Made by a program: the position numbers and the translations under genes. A stretch of 64,000 bases of DNA from Raphanus sativus (lineage: Eukaryota > Streptophyta > Magnoliopsida > Brassicales > Brassicaceae). Location: contig NC_079514.1 of NCBI RefSeq assembly GCF_000801105.2, forward strand, positions 8,432,001 through 8,496,000, read 5' to 3'. Numbering within the stretch: position 1 is the first letter of the stretch; every line of letters starts with the position of its first letter. The notes beneath the pieces are model-generated. The model saw only the letters and a list, made by a program, of their open reading frames with translations. It did not search any database and had not been told where the DNA came from. Shown piece by piece: positions 22,116 to 31,878 of this stretch.

Positions 22116-22916
22116 TTAGTTATGGTTATGGATAACGACGGCGAGAGATTCTCGGCGACGAAATATCAACTGTTTCGCGATGAATGCTTCGATCGTTTTC
22201 TGAAACTCTTCGTTCGTCAGATTATCCTCCGGAAACGGCGCTTCTTCGCACGACTCGACGGTTTCACGGCCCTTCTCCGTCTCCGATCGCCGGAGCGTGG
22301 GTTTCGACACCATCTCTGGACTCTGTTCCGCGGAGATTTCCGTTTTGCTTCTTTTGTAAACCTTCGTCGTTGGAGGAGGAGGATGATCGTTCGCTAAATC
22401 AGTAACAGTAACCGAGCCATTCTCCGGTTCGGTGGCCGCGTGATCACCACGCGCCGCCGTTGGATTTGAATTTAAATCGGTTTCCGTGTCCATCATCTGT
22501 TTCTCCGGTTCGGTTGCCGCGTGCTCACCACGCGCCGCCGTTGGATTTGAATTTGAATCGGTTTCCGCGTCGATCATCTGTCTGTCGTCGAAGAAGATCG
22601 TCTCTCCGGTCAGATCTCCGTCGGAAGAACTGACGCGATTGTCTCCGGATCTGATGAGCGCGTGGTGGATATCCGCTTCCGCTCCGCCGGAGAAGACGGT
22701 GGATTTGGTGGTGGTGAGAAGAGCGACGACGATGGAGTTCCCGAGGAAGAACATGAAGAGAGGAGTGGAGACGACGGAAGAGAGACGGCGGAGGAACTCG
22801 GCGGCGAAAGGGAGGCAAGTGAAAATCCAACAGACGAAGAGAAGAGCGGCGAAGATCTCCGCTATACGGAGAAGGAAACCAATGCTCTGGAAACGACGCA
22901 GCGCGTTGGAATCCAT
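22116..22916 (-). CDS. DUF4408/DUF761-type protein (cotton-fibre-protein-like)
   Basis: Single exon, 266 residues. The start MDSNALRRFQSIGFLLRIAE (22916) is chosen over an in-frame Met 28 codons upstream because a TATA box lies between about 92 and 99 bp before 22916, so the upstream Met would be close to or before the transcription start. Two hydrophobic segments near the N terminus (FAALLFVCWIFTCLPFA and TPLFMFFLGNSIVVALL) predict a membrane anchor, as in DUF4408 proteins. The C terminus LTNEEFQKTIEAFIAKQ is the DUF761 signature. The middle is polar and contains two tandem copies of a 27-residue unit (TAARGEHAATEPE-type), produced by an 81-bp DNA duplication. Function is unknown; related proteins are linked to growth and stress in plants. 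Confidence 0.85.
   Translation of the reverse strand: MDSNALRRFQSIGFLLRIAEIFAALLFVCWIFTCLPFAAEFLRRLSSVVSTPLFMFFLGNSIVVALLTTTKSTVFSGGAEADIHHALIRSGDNRVSSSDGDLTGETIFFDDRQMIDAETDSNSNPTAARGEHAATEPEKQMMDTETDLNSNPTAARGDHAATEPENGSVTVTDLANDHPPPPTTKVYKRSKTEISAEQSPEMVSKPTLRRSETEKGRETVESCEEAPFPEDNLTNEEFQKTIEAFIAKQLIFRRRESLAVVIHNHN
22421..22582 (-). repeat. 81-bp in-frame tandem duplication in the DUF761 gene
   Basis: tctccggttcgg starts units at 22421 and 22502 (period 81). The two units differ at only a few positions and encode near-identical 27-residue segments, so the reading frame is kept. Confidence 0.92.
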
Positions 22917-23007
22917 TTCTCTGATCAGAAATGTGAGACTGAGTAAAAGTATTTGTTCAGAGAAGAAGAAGAAAGGAAGTGGACCCAAGGCTCTCCCCAA
23001 GCGTCTC

Positions 23008-23015
23008 TTTTTATA
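23008..23015 (-). promoter_or_regulatory. TATA box of the DUF761-type gene
   Basis: On the minus strand TATAAAAAG lies about 92 bp upstream of the chosen ATG, a normal distance for a plant promoter with a ~60-nt leader. Confidence 0.6.
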
Positions 23016-23252
23016 GACTTTCTTTCCCCCCTTTTTTTAATTTTTTATTGTTTTCTTTAAATAAGTTGAACTTTTTCTTGTACTTTTCCAATTATTTTTG
23101 CTGTCTAGGTTTTTGATATTTTAAAACACTATATTTTTAACATAAAAACACTAAATTGTTGACTCTTTTTTATGGAATTCTGAAATTTTTGGAAGTGTTA
23201 AAGTGGACGATCGCTTCAGTGAAAAAAATAAATAAAGAAGACTCATGCATTC

Positions 23253-23304
23253 AAGTTGACAGGAAAATATTATTTACAAAAAAAAAGTTGACAGGAAAAT
23301 ATTA
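23253..23304 (+). repeat. Micro-retroposon, 12 bp, 20-bp target duplication
   Basis: A 20-bp sequence starting aagttgacagg at 23253-23272 is repeated exactly at 23285-23304. The 12-bp insert is tttac followed by seven A. Confidence 0.8.
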
Positions 23305-23467
23305 CCAAACAAAAAAAAAGTTTGAACGAGTTACAGCTGTTATTAACAAACAAGAGTAAACAAAACAGAAAATTGGACCGGGCAAAAATGAAAAGTGATG
23401 TAAGAACGAATCAGGTTTTCACGTGAGCCGTATGCAATCCGTATTACAACCGCTCTTTCACCACTTT

Positions 23468-23520
23468 AGACTGGTATCGGCGTTATCGCTTGTTTGATAA
23501 AAAAAAATGAAGACTGGTAT
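23468..23520 (+). repeat. Micro-retroposon, 33 bp, 10-bp target duplication
   Basis: agactggtat at 23468-23477 and 23511-23520. The 33-bp insert ends tttgat followed by an A-run and tga. Confidence 0.6.
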
Positions 23521-23646
23521 GCTTTTTTTTAACAAATATTTTTTGGTATTAATGGTTGGTTTTTCTTCTTCATCAAATCATTGATTCTTTCAAATTTTAT
23601 AAAGAAAGTGCATTGCTATTATTCTTTTCGGATTCTTAATTTAAGG

Positions 23647-23820
23647 CAGGGGCGAATCCAAACAACTATTTTCATGGGTGCATTAGTATTAAATTAAAAT
23701 ATTTATGGGTGCACATAAAAAAATTTGTGAAAGAATGCATTGGTTTTTCAAAAAAATTATGGGTGCACAAGAATTGATCTGATCTCATATAAATACGGTT
23801 AAACTAATTATCACGTGTGA
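23647..23820 (+). mobile_element. hAT-like left end (truncated or solo)
   Basis: CAGGGGCGAATCCA at 23647 is a typical hAT terminal sequence followed by 'atgggtgca' repeats. No matching right end or 8-bp duplication was found downstream, so the element is probably truncated. Confidence 0.45.
23703..23769 (+). repeat. Micro-retroposon, 41 bp, 13-bp target duplication
   Basis: ttatgggtgcaca at 23703-23715 and 23757-23769. The insert ends ggtttttc plus seven A. It sits in the hAT-like sequence, where 'atgggtgca' also occurs once more upstream, so a pre-existing repeat is an alternative. Confidence 0.5.
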
Positions 23821-23894
23821 ATGGAACCAAGAAGTTTAACCGTAACATGATGCTTATTAACATTGTTCCGAGAAAGATTCTACATATAATTAAA

Positions 23895-23935
23895 CTGCCA
23901 TGAGTTGTCAAAATAATAATAATAATCTGCCATGA
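23895..23935 (+). repeat. Micro-retroposon, 23 bp, 9-bp target duplication
   Basis: ctgccatga at 23895-23903 and 23927-23935. The insert is gttgtc followed by an A-rich (aat)n tail. Confidence 0.55.
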
Positions 23936-23950
23936 ATCACGTGTGCATAC

Positions 23951-24110
23951 AGGCCCGGCCCTGACCTAAAGCCCAACAAGCTAGGGCTTTAGACGCCAAA
24001 AGATATTAAGATTTAAGGGGCACCAAATTTGTCAAAACTGTACATAGCCTAGTGGTAAAAGCTGTTATAAATATTCCTAACAACCCTAGTTCGAACCAAC
24101 CTATTGTACT
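23951..24110 (+). mobile_element. Repeat headed by GGCCCGGCCCTG with tRNA-like A and B boxes
   Basis: The element begins ggcccggccctg at 23952. About 90 bp later it carries tagcctagtgg (A-box-like, 24045) and agttcgaacc (B-box-like, 24089) at a tRNA-like spacing. A second element with the same head (49487) also carries such boxes, in reverse. The borders are not resolved. Confidence 0.45.
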
Positions 24111-25330
24111 TACGGGGCAGATAATTTTTTTTTGCTTTAGGCATGAGATTATGCTGGACCGGCACTGTGTGCATAAAATAAGGGGCCATAAATATTGTAC
24201 CTTGTATAATACAAGTGGTATTGCAGGGATATATACGGACTTTGTATGAAAGCCATAGTCCGAACTCTTCTCTACGTTCTATTTTAAATTGATTTATTGA
24301 TTTATACCCAAAACCTTCCTTCGAAATTCTTATAGGTTTCTGTCATTTACTTATTTTAGAGCATTAATAATTTCCCAAAATAGTTTTATTTATTATATAT
24401 TAATATTATCTAATAATATAATTTCATGGTAAAAATAATCCATTCGTATAATGATAATCCATTCGTATAATGGCACATGTTGATAGTTTATTTTTTGTTG
24501 AGAATTTCTTGTTTGGAAAACATTAGTCAATTTTAATAGATTTCATTTTTTTTGTTAATTTGATTGTGAGAAATCTGATAAATATTTTCGTTATGGTGCT
24601 TTGGTTATAGAAAAATACACATTTTAGATGGATCTCTCACATTTATCCATATATACTATATTGGAATTGAATTAGACTACCGAAAAAGTTAGTTCAAGGA
24701 TCACCGAAATTGTAAGTCACGCATGAAAATTGTTGTCCGAATATATTCGCATCTATCACTTTGTTTTATATCCTTTCACACTGTATTCTTTTACAATATA
24801 ATTATATATAGCACGTTGGATTGTCATAGAAAGGGTAACTAAAGTTTATGAATATGACTAACTAAATTGCATAACATACACAAATCAAACAGATACACCA
24901 CTAGCAGAGAGAAACAAACACTTGGTGGGCATGATGAATTAATATATTAGGTGAGGCCGAATATAAAGATATTCGGCTAAAGGATCCACAGAATGCTCTG
25001 AGTCGCTTCAATTTATAATTAGAAGCCACATCGATAAAAATGGAAATAAATAGATAGTGGATATAAAGATTGGTCGACCCATAGCTTTAGTTTTGATCTT
25101 CCTTTTAGCTTCTGCCCACAAGTTCCACTTACTTGCGTTTTTATTTGTTCATACGAACCGCATACCTGCACGCCTGACCCGCCTGGCAACAACTTTGGTC
25201 ACTAATATACCCAGACTGTAGGATAAAACATATACTAGAAATCGAGACATTTTAGTACTATAGGAGTAGAATTTACAACATGTGCAAATTCGTATACTAT
25301 TAGTTCAATATTTTAAAAATATCTTAGGCA

Positions 25331-25376
25331 TATATTTTCAAAATATCTCTTGCAAAATACTATATTTTCAAAATAT
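25331..25376 (+). repeat. 16-bp direct repeat around 14-bp insert (weak micro-retroposon)
   Basis: tatattttcaaaatat at 25331-25346 and 25361-25376, separated by ctcttgcaaaatac. The repeat is itself nearly palindromic, so origin by slippage or hairpin repair is possible. Confidence 0.4.
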
Positions 25377-25856
25377 AGCCTCATTGTATAAATAAAAAAG
25401 GAAAGAATCAGTTATATGGTTTACTTGTTTGGAGTCCTCATTCAATATTTGACCACTACTCGAGCTATACCGACATAGATACATAGATTTGATCACAGCC
25501 CAGAGATGGAAACATCATCATGATATTCAGGAATGATTTGACATAAAGCGAGACCATGTTTTTCCCATACATCGTAGCGTTTTAAAAAATTTATAAACTT
25601 GAACTGGGTCATCGTCAATCTCTGCCAGAACTGTACTTTCAAGATTGAGTTTGATAGATTGATAGACGCATCTTGACACTGATTAAACATACATTTCTCT
25701 AAACTATATACACATTTATTTTTAAATTAATAGAGGTTTGTATATAATTAAATAATCATCAAACCAATAATATTAATTATATTTCATGCATTTTAATTGT
25801 TTTAAGAATCCATATAGGATTTATAAACTAAAGTAAATTTATTTATTTACAAATCT

Positions 25857-25910
25857 AACAATGTTGATTTTATTTATTTTTTCTTTTTGCCAGCAACAAT
25901 GTTGATTTTA
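25857..25910 (-). repeat. Micro-retroposon, 22 bp, 16-bp target duplication
   Basis: aacaatgttgatttta at 25857-25872 and 25895-25910. The insert is T-rich and ends ttttgccagc, i.e. gctggcaaaa in reverse, close to LINE-type tails. Confidence 0.75.
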
Positions 25911-26051
25911 ATTAGTATTTTAAAATCTGGAGATTTTTGTTTGGATTTAGGTCTTTATTTTTAACAAAAATCATTCAATTTCATTATGGAATAAAATTTA
26001 TTTGTAAGTCTATATGATTGAATAACACATTATTTTTGGATTAGAATTATA

Positions 26052-26081
26052 AACCATAGAACTTTTTTTTTAACCATAGAA
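26052..26081 (-). repeat. Micro-retroposon, 10 bp, 10-bp target duplication
   Basis: aaccatagaa at 26052-26061 and 26072-26081 flank one C and nine T. Confidence 0.5.
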
Positions 26082-26383
26082 TCAAGACGTTCTAATGACA
26101 CAAGATTTCAATATAAATGTTAAAATCATACGTTCTTTGTATTATTTTAAGAAGTAACTAAGATTTTTGCATAAAAATTAAAAAAATATATAAATTTTTA
26201 TACAATTTACTTTTATAATATAAAATAAAATTAATTTAACCAATAATAAAAGATGCAATATTTTGTAATTGGTTCGAATTTCAAATGACATTACCCCCAT
26301 TATTAGTTTACTTCTTCAACATTGGTTCACCGTTGACTCAACAAAATGCCACGTGGTGAAGAACCGAAGAAGAATCGAACAAG

Positions 26384-26392
26384 AATATAAAT
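26384..26392 (+). promoter_or_regulatory. TATA-like box before the lipid phosphatase gene
   Basis: aatataaataaaatgcgcc: the TATAAATA element is only a few bases before the first in-frame ATG (26396). Transcription from it would start downstream of that ATG, which favours the Met at 26642. Confidence 0.5.
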
Positions 26393-26641
26393 AAAATGCG
26401 CCAAAGGGGAAGATTGAAGAAGCCCTCTCAGGTTCTTTTCTTTACTGATCTGCAACCTCTTTCTTCGTCTCCTTACGATTCCATCCTAAAGTTTCCACAT
26501 TTCCGACAGAAACTTAGCTCTCGTTTTGGTAATTACAGCGTCTTCTCTCCGCCACTCAAAGCTTATCCGAGCTATAGTTCGTTCGATCATCCCTCGTGGT
26601 TTTTGTTTTGTTTTCCTTTCTCTGTTTCCCGCGCTAGATCT

Positions 26642-27607
26642 ATGGCCGTTTTAGTCGAAAGATTTGCTCGCAGAGACGGAAGCGAACACTCTGGGTCGGT
26701 CGAGCAAGAAGCTTCGGAGATCAATGGGTCTCCGGAGATCCGGTACGAGATGGTCCCGGTTAGTGGGATCGAAGCCATCGTTAATAGTCTGGTTAGTAAA
26801 GGAATCTCCCTGATGCACGCAACATGTTCGATGAAATGCCTCGTTTTAAGTATACTCATTTCGTGTTGTGTATATGTTTCTTATTGGAGACAGAGCAAAT
26901 GGGTTGTGTCTATTCTGTTTGCTTCCATCGTTCTTCTGCGGCATGATGGTACCGCCTTGTGGGGAATCATTGGATCCGTTTCGAACGCGGCTCTCTCCGT
27001 GGTACTCAAACGTATACTTAACCAAGCGAGACCTGCTACGACCTCGCGAACTGATCCCGGGATGCCATCTACTCACGCCCAGTCTATCTCTTTCATATCT
27101 GTGTTTGCTGTTTTGTCTGGTAAGCAAATTAAAAAAAGAACTTGGAACTAGTCAACAATTGTTTTCACTAGTACGGTACTGTTAAGATAATATGGATCAT
27201 ATTGTTATTCTACAGTTATGGAATGGCTTGGAACCACTAAAGTCTCTATGTTCCTTAGCTGCCTCATACTCGTGTCGTGTTCATATTTTGTAAGTGTTTT
27301 TCCAGTTCACATGCTTTGTAATCCCTTCCTATGCAAATGCTTTGTAACCACTAAAATGTTGCAAAAACTTGACGTGCAGATACGGTTAAGGGTTTCTCAG
27401 AAGCTTCACACAAGCAGTCAAGTGGTGGTTGGTGCAATCGTGGGTTCTGTTTTCTGCATCTTCTGGTACACAACGTGGAACTCGCTTCTCCTTGAAGCCT
27501 TCGAGTCATCTCTATCACTCCAAATATCTGTATTTCTGGTTGCAGCTGCTCTTGCGCTAGCTTTTGCAACCCATGTTGTACTTGACTGGCTCAGAAACGA
27601 TAATTGA
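26642..27607 (+). CDS. LPPE1: Plastid-type lipid phosphate phosphatase (PAP2 family, LPP epsilon-like)
   Basis: Three exons: up to 27119, 27216-27289 and 27380-27607. From the Met at 26642 this gives 259 residues. The frame is open back to an ATG at 26396, which would add 82 residues resembling a transit peptide (Ser/Pro/Phe-rich). The annotation starts at 26642 because of the TATA box position, but the longer form fits the plastid location of the family. The enzyme removes phosphate from phosphatidic acid, yielding diacylglycerol for plastid membrane lipids. PAP2 motifs: KRILNQARP (motif 1), PSTHAQS (motif 2, Thr in place of Gly) and RVSQKLHTSSQ (motif 3, Gln where many members have Asp). 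Several membrane helices are visible, such as CLVLSILISCCVYVSYW and ISVFLVAAALALAFATHVVL. Likely ortholog of At3g50920. Confidence 0.88.
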
Positions 27608-27964
27608 GCAAAACAAGCTTTGATTAACATTGTAAGCAAAAACTCAAAATTGTACTCTTAATTTTTTTAAAAAAATTCCACATTCGCATTCTTTAATTAG
27701 TTCCCCAAACATAATAACCCAAGCACTTGAGAATAGAGAGCTAACATGAACCAAATATTAGTGAATGTGGCTTCCACTTTAGTATGCCACCGCAAAATAA
27801 AGAAACATGTGTATTACAGCTACTTGGAGCTATACATCAATCTTGAACGGTTAAAACAATAACCAAATACGTATATATTTCTATTCACAAGGCGTGTGCT
27901 AAACGTCCTGTATCTTATTTCTCTTGCTCATATCAAACACCCATTATGGAGACAATAGGCTTAC

Positions 27965-29561
27965 TCAATCATCCTTGAGAGTTTGTGATACTTCGGAAAC
28001 AGGTTTTGATGCAGTAGGAATGTAAGACCATGCCAACGCCGCGCTTCCAAGAGTAATGGTTGCTGCGATTGATCCCCATATCCATCTCTGCCTCTTCTTT
28101 CTCTTCTGCCTCTTACGTCGTGCCACCTCTGGTATCAACAAATTTGGAGATCAGATTCATGCAAACAAGAAAGACACAAATGACTAAGAATCATTTGATT
28201 TTTTTTCTATTACCTATGGCCTCTTGGTTTCGTTGGGACATTTCTCGGTTCACGGCTTCGTAGTAGTGTACACGGTCAGACAATCTTGTAATCTCAAAGT
28301 TCTTAGTTTCGAGCCTAGATTCCATCACCATCTCTGCCTCTGCCTTGGCCATACCTCTGCTTAGAGAGTCGGAGACAAACCTAGCAACCTCGAGTTGGCA
28401 ATGTAGTTCTTCCGATAGGTTCATGTTGCTGGGGGAGGTGGTAGGATTGATAGGAATGAATAGACCGACCTGGGCCAGCTGCTCACGGAGTTTCAGCCAA
28501 TGTGTTTGCATCTGCTCTAGAGATTCCTCTGTTTGTTTTCTCTTCTCGATTTCCATTAGTAAACTCAGCCTTATCTCCCTTAGTTCAGATTCAATGTTGT
28601 TAGCTGAACTCTGCATTCCACTGTCGGTTGATAGTTCTGAAATACCATGAAAATGAAAGCTTTAACGTTAGGGTATAGGATTACAAATCACTTCCAAATC
28701 ATCTAATGTCCAGTTATCTTAACATAGGAAAGCAAATAACGCGTTCATACTAAATCTGATTCTAACACGTGACTCATCATACTACCCCGGAAACAATAAA
28801 AGCATAAGCATTTTCAGCCACCTGACAAGGAAGAACAATAGCAAGAAAGTGGGATTAAGATACGTACCATCCCAAGCATCATAAAACTCTCCCACAGGTG
28901 TAGCAAGTCTTTGTGAACCTTCCTCACCCTCTACCTCTGTGTTACTTGTGAAGCTTGCTGACTCACCTGGGTCATAGAAATCTTCACAGTCACTCTCCTT
29001 TTCCGCTTTGGCACCAACATGCTCCGGCAGATTGTTTCCCCGCTCCAAACCATTGGCAGCCTTATCCAAACCCGACTTTCCACTCCAACTCCCAAAAGGA
29101 CCATCAACAATCCCACCAAAATCCTCTTCGGTAGGCTCACTCGTAGAAAACGAGAACGAAGTAGACTTCCTCCTAGGTGAAGGAGCCTTTACATCTGCAT
29201 TACCAGTGACAACACCTTCATCTTCCGAGACCTTCTGCTGCTGGGAAGCCACATTAGCCTCGGAGGAGCTTTTCAAAAGGCGCGGCGGGCCGCGAGACTT
29301 GTGGTTGATGATATAAGGCGAGGGCGGGAAGGAAGATGGGGAGTTAGGCAGTGGGATTGCATCAGGAGTGGCGTAGAGAGACGGTGACATCTTAGGACGA
29401 GTGAATGTCCTCTCGTTAGTTGGTTTACCTTTATCCACCTTCGATGTAGGTGGCTTTGAATAATAGGATTTAGTAACGGACGTGGAAGCGGCCCCTGGCT
29501 CTAGCATTCTATCCAAAGCAATAGCAGAGAAAGTAGGCATGGTGGCGCTCTGCTGCATCAT
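27965..29561 (-). CDS. Coiled-coil protein with C-terminal membrane anchor (At3g50910-like, unknown function)
   Basis: Three exons on the minus strand: 29561-28868, 28636-28214 and 28128-27965. Phases are compatible, giving 1281 nt or 426 residues plus stop. The N-terminal half is Ser/Pro-rich and looks disordered, with basic phospho-site-like motifs (SPRRKSTSFSFSTSEP) and an acidic part ending EFYDAWD. The middle is a coiled coil (ESELREIRLSLLMEIEKRKQ, SLEQMQTHWLKLREQLAQVG). The C terminus has a basic patch (RRKRQKRKKRQR), then a single hydrophobic helix SIAATITLGSAALAWSYI, and ends with an acidic tail. This layout suggests a tail-anchored membrane protein. No known enzyme domain is seen. 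A 5' untranslated region with a likely intron donor (minus-strand GTAATT near 30030) lies upstream. Confidence 0.86.
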
Positions 29562-30240
29562 TTCAAGATTCCACCATCAAAAAAAAAGAGGAGACGAAAC
29601 AATTAGATCGTTTCTTATATTTTTTCAGTAGAATTACATATGAATAACAAGCACCAGATGCAGTTGAAATGAAATTTACTAGCAGAGGTGTAACGGAATC
29701 ACAAGTTCGAATCAGCTATTGAAAAAGTCCAAATCAATTCAAAACCATCGCAACCACAAAGCTATACCTAACGAAAACTTCAATCAGCAGATTCTCGAGG
29801 AATCTCGTGAGGATTTGAAAGAAAACAGCTCGCGAAAACCTAAAAAAACGAAGAAGAAGCTCGAGAAATCAACCTACAAATCGAGAATCTAGAAGCTAAC
29901 AACAACAGGTCAAGCCGTGAAGAAGTCAAATCGAATCTCTCAACGGAAAGCAATAACAACACCTCCAAGCTTCTCGGCGGGAAAAAAAACGTAACCGAAA
30001 ACGAAATCACAAGGCGTAAAAGAAGAATTACCACAGGCGCGAAGGAGATCTCCAGGGAAGAAGCTGAACGGATCCAAACGGTGGATCCTGGTTTAGACGA
30101 GAGGATTGTTAGAAGAAGAAGAAGAAGAGGGGTGATACGGCACCGTATAAGAGATGAAGAGGAAGAGGAGGAGGGAGACGCAAGCAAACAACGAGACCTC
30201 CGCTTTGTCTCTCCGCAAATATTTGATTTGTGAAAACCCT
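29562..30240 (-). other. 5' leader/promoter region of the At3g50910-like gene
   Basis: GA- and CT-rich sequence typical of a plant leader, with a possible leader intron. On the plus strand it reads as clusters of gaagaagaa. Open frames here are compositional shadows. Confidence 0.45.
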
Positions 30241-30773
30241 TTCCCCTATTCTATTCTTGGCGACCAGTTTCTGAACAGATTCCTTATTTTATCTTTTATT
30301 TTTTTAAATTAAATCATCTCCGCTGCTTGGTCGTCGAACATTTTAGACAAACGTGTGTGTTTTAGAGAGACTTGAAAAAGACGAGTTTAGCCTCTGACGG
30401 TATGACTAACGAGGAAGGTAGGCGCGATTAAGATGGGGTATTTTGTGTAAATGAATCAACGGTAGGGTTTTCGAGAGTATTCGAAACGACGTCGCGGAAG
30501 GGATCTTGTTAAAAGTGGGTCTTATATGAACGGGTCCTATCACGAATATTCAGCTACGTCACTAAAACGTTGACGTGGCGACATTAGGTCCTAAAGCAAG
30601 TTTTTGGTTTTAACTTTTGACCCTGTGGCCCAACATGTCTGTTCAAGAATCTGTATAGCCCATTTTTCAAATAAAATATATTTTCTTAAGAAAGTTATTT
30701 TTGTCTTCTCATAGTCTGGACTTTTGATATTTTTTGGAGCCAATTCCAAACATACATGACCCATGCGAAAAAT

Positions 30774-30921
30774 TATGAAATCAAGAATATAGAACATGAT
30801 TCAAAGCATTGATGAGAAGAAAAAAAAAATCTAATGCATTTGCCGTTAGAAACTTTGTTTTATTTTAAATTTATAGCTAAAAAAACTATGAAATCAAGAA
30901 TATAGAACATGATTCAAAGCA
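30774..30921 (+). repeat. 35-bp exact direct repeat flanking a 78-bp A-tailed insert
   Basis: The 35 bases at 30774-30808 recur exactly at 30887-30921. The 78-bp segment between ends tatagctaaaaaaac. The size lies between the LINE fragments and the micro-insertions. A 35-bp target duplication would be unusually long, so local duplication is an alternative. Confidence 0.55.
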
Positions 30922-31168
30922 AACAACTGAGGACCTCCTGTATAATCAACAACGAATGTATTCGATTAACACGTCTTTATAAAGAAAATCAAAGCTTGTT
31001 TTTAAATACCCGACTTTCTCTCCTTTTGTATTTGTCATTACGTTTGTTTCCGATATTGGGATGTCATTCTGTTCCATTTTGAACATTTAAAATCTGCTAT
31101 TCAATTCTTATTCTCATGTACGAACATCTAACCTAGATTTTTAAATTCTCTGTTTACTTGTTTACAAT

Positions 31169-31878
31169 TCCCAAAATTTCAGGTCATCCACCATTTGAGA
31201 GGTGCTGAGGCCTAGACAAGACATCAAACCGTGTGTAGACATTGTCTGGTTTAAAGGTGCCATCCCGAAGCATAGCTTCAACATGTGAATTGCAAACTAT
31301 GACAGGTTCCCAACAAGAGCAAGGCTGGCGGCTTGGGGAATGCCCATCACACCACTGTGCCCTTTCTGCTCCAACTCCACCGAAACCAGGGACCATCTGC
31401 TACTTATTTGCGAGTACAGCAAAGAAGTCTGGAGAGGGGTTTTCACTAGATGCCATCTGCCTATCTCCATGCTCACTGGCTGGTCTGAACTTCTCTCTTG
31501 GATAAGAGCTGCAACATCTGCAAAGCTTACTCTTCTAAGGAAGCTGGCGACACAAACCGTTGTCTATCACATATGGAAGCAAAGGAACAATCTAATACAC
31601 AATCAGATATCCATACCCGCGGGTATTGTCTTCAACTCCATTGATAGAGAAATGCGAAACATAATCTCTGCAAGAAGGCAAAGAAAACAATGTCATTCAC
31701 TTATGTCAATGTGGCTGAGATAAATGAGATGTCTTGATTAATTTCTCTAGGGTCCCCCTTGTTTTTATTTCTTTTTTGCCAAGGAAGCCCAAAACTAAGA
31801 TCCTACTTTGTATCATCTTTTATTCATTTATATGATATTTGCACTTTAGCAAAAAAAAAAAACTCCCAAAATTTCAGG
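31169..31878 (+). mobile_element. 5'-truncated LINE with intact 15-bp target duplication
   Basis: tcccaaaatttcagg at 31169-31183 and 31864-31878 flank a 680-bp LINE 3' end. Between about 31230 and 31720 the frame encodes the zinc-binding region that follows reverse transcriptase in plant LINEs: RFPTRARLAAWG, then CPFCSNSTETRDHLLLICEY (C-x2-C...H...C) and VYHIWKQRNNLIHN, ending in MSMWLR-stop. A 3' untranslated part follows, ending gcactttagc and a 12-base A-run. The frame of the surviving part is largely open, so the insertion is fairly young. The endonuclease and catalytic reverse transcriptase are absent. Confidence 0.92.

Larger units (their letters stand above)
24111..26383. other. Intergenic AT-rich region
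   Basis: No gene recognised. It holds a perfect 19-bp tandem repeat (24435-24453, 24454-24472), a 9-bp hairpin gccgaatat/atattcggc (24957-24978) and the micro-insertions listed separately. The last ~100 bp is the promoter of the phosphatase gene and has a G-box-like cacgtgg near 26350. Confidence 0.5.

Noticed and set aside
22486..23016. 176-codon open frame opposite the DUF761-type gene
   Set aside because: It is antisense to a gene with clear domains and arises from its GC-rich codon use.
24435..24472. 19-bp tandem repeat as a micro-retroposon
   Set aside because: The two copies abut with no inserted bases, so plain tandem duplication explains it.
24957..24978. 9-bp hairpin gccgaatat/atattcggc
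   Set aside because: Perfect but short; such hairpins are expected by chance in 64 kb and no terminator role applies in a plant nucleus.
29840..30187. 115-codon Ser/Leu-rich frame on the minus strand
   Set aside because: Low-complexity GA/CT-rich leader sequence of the neighbouring gene; no family resemblance.
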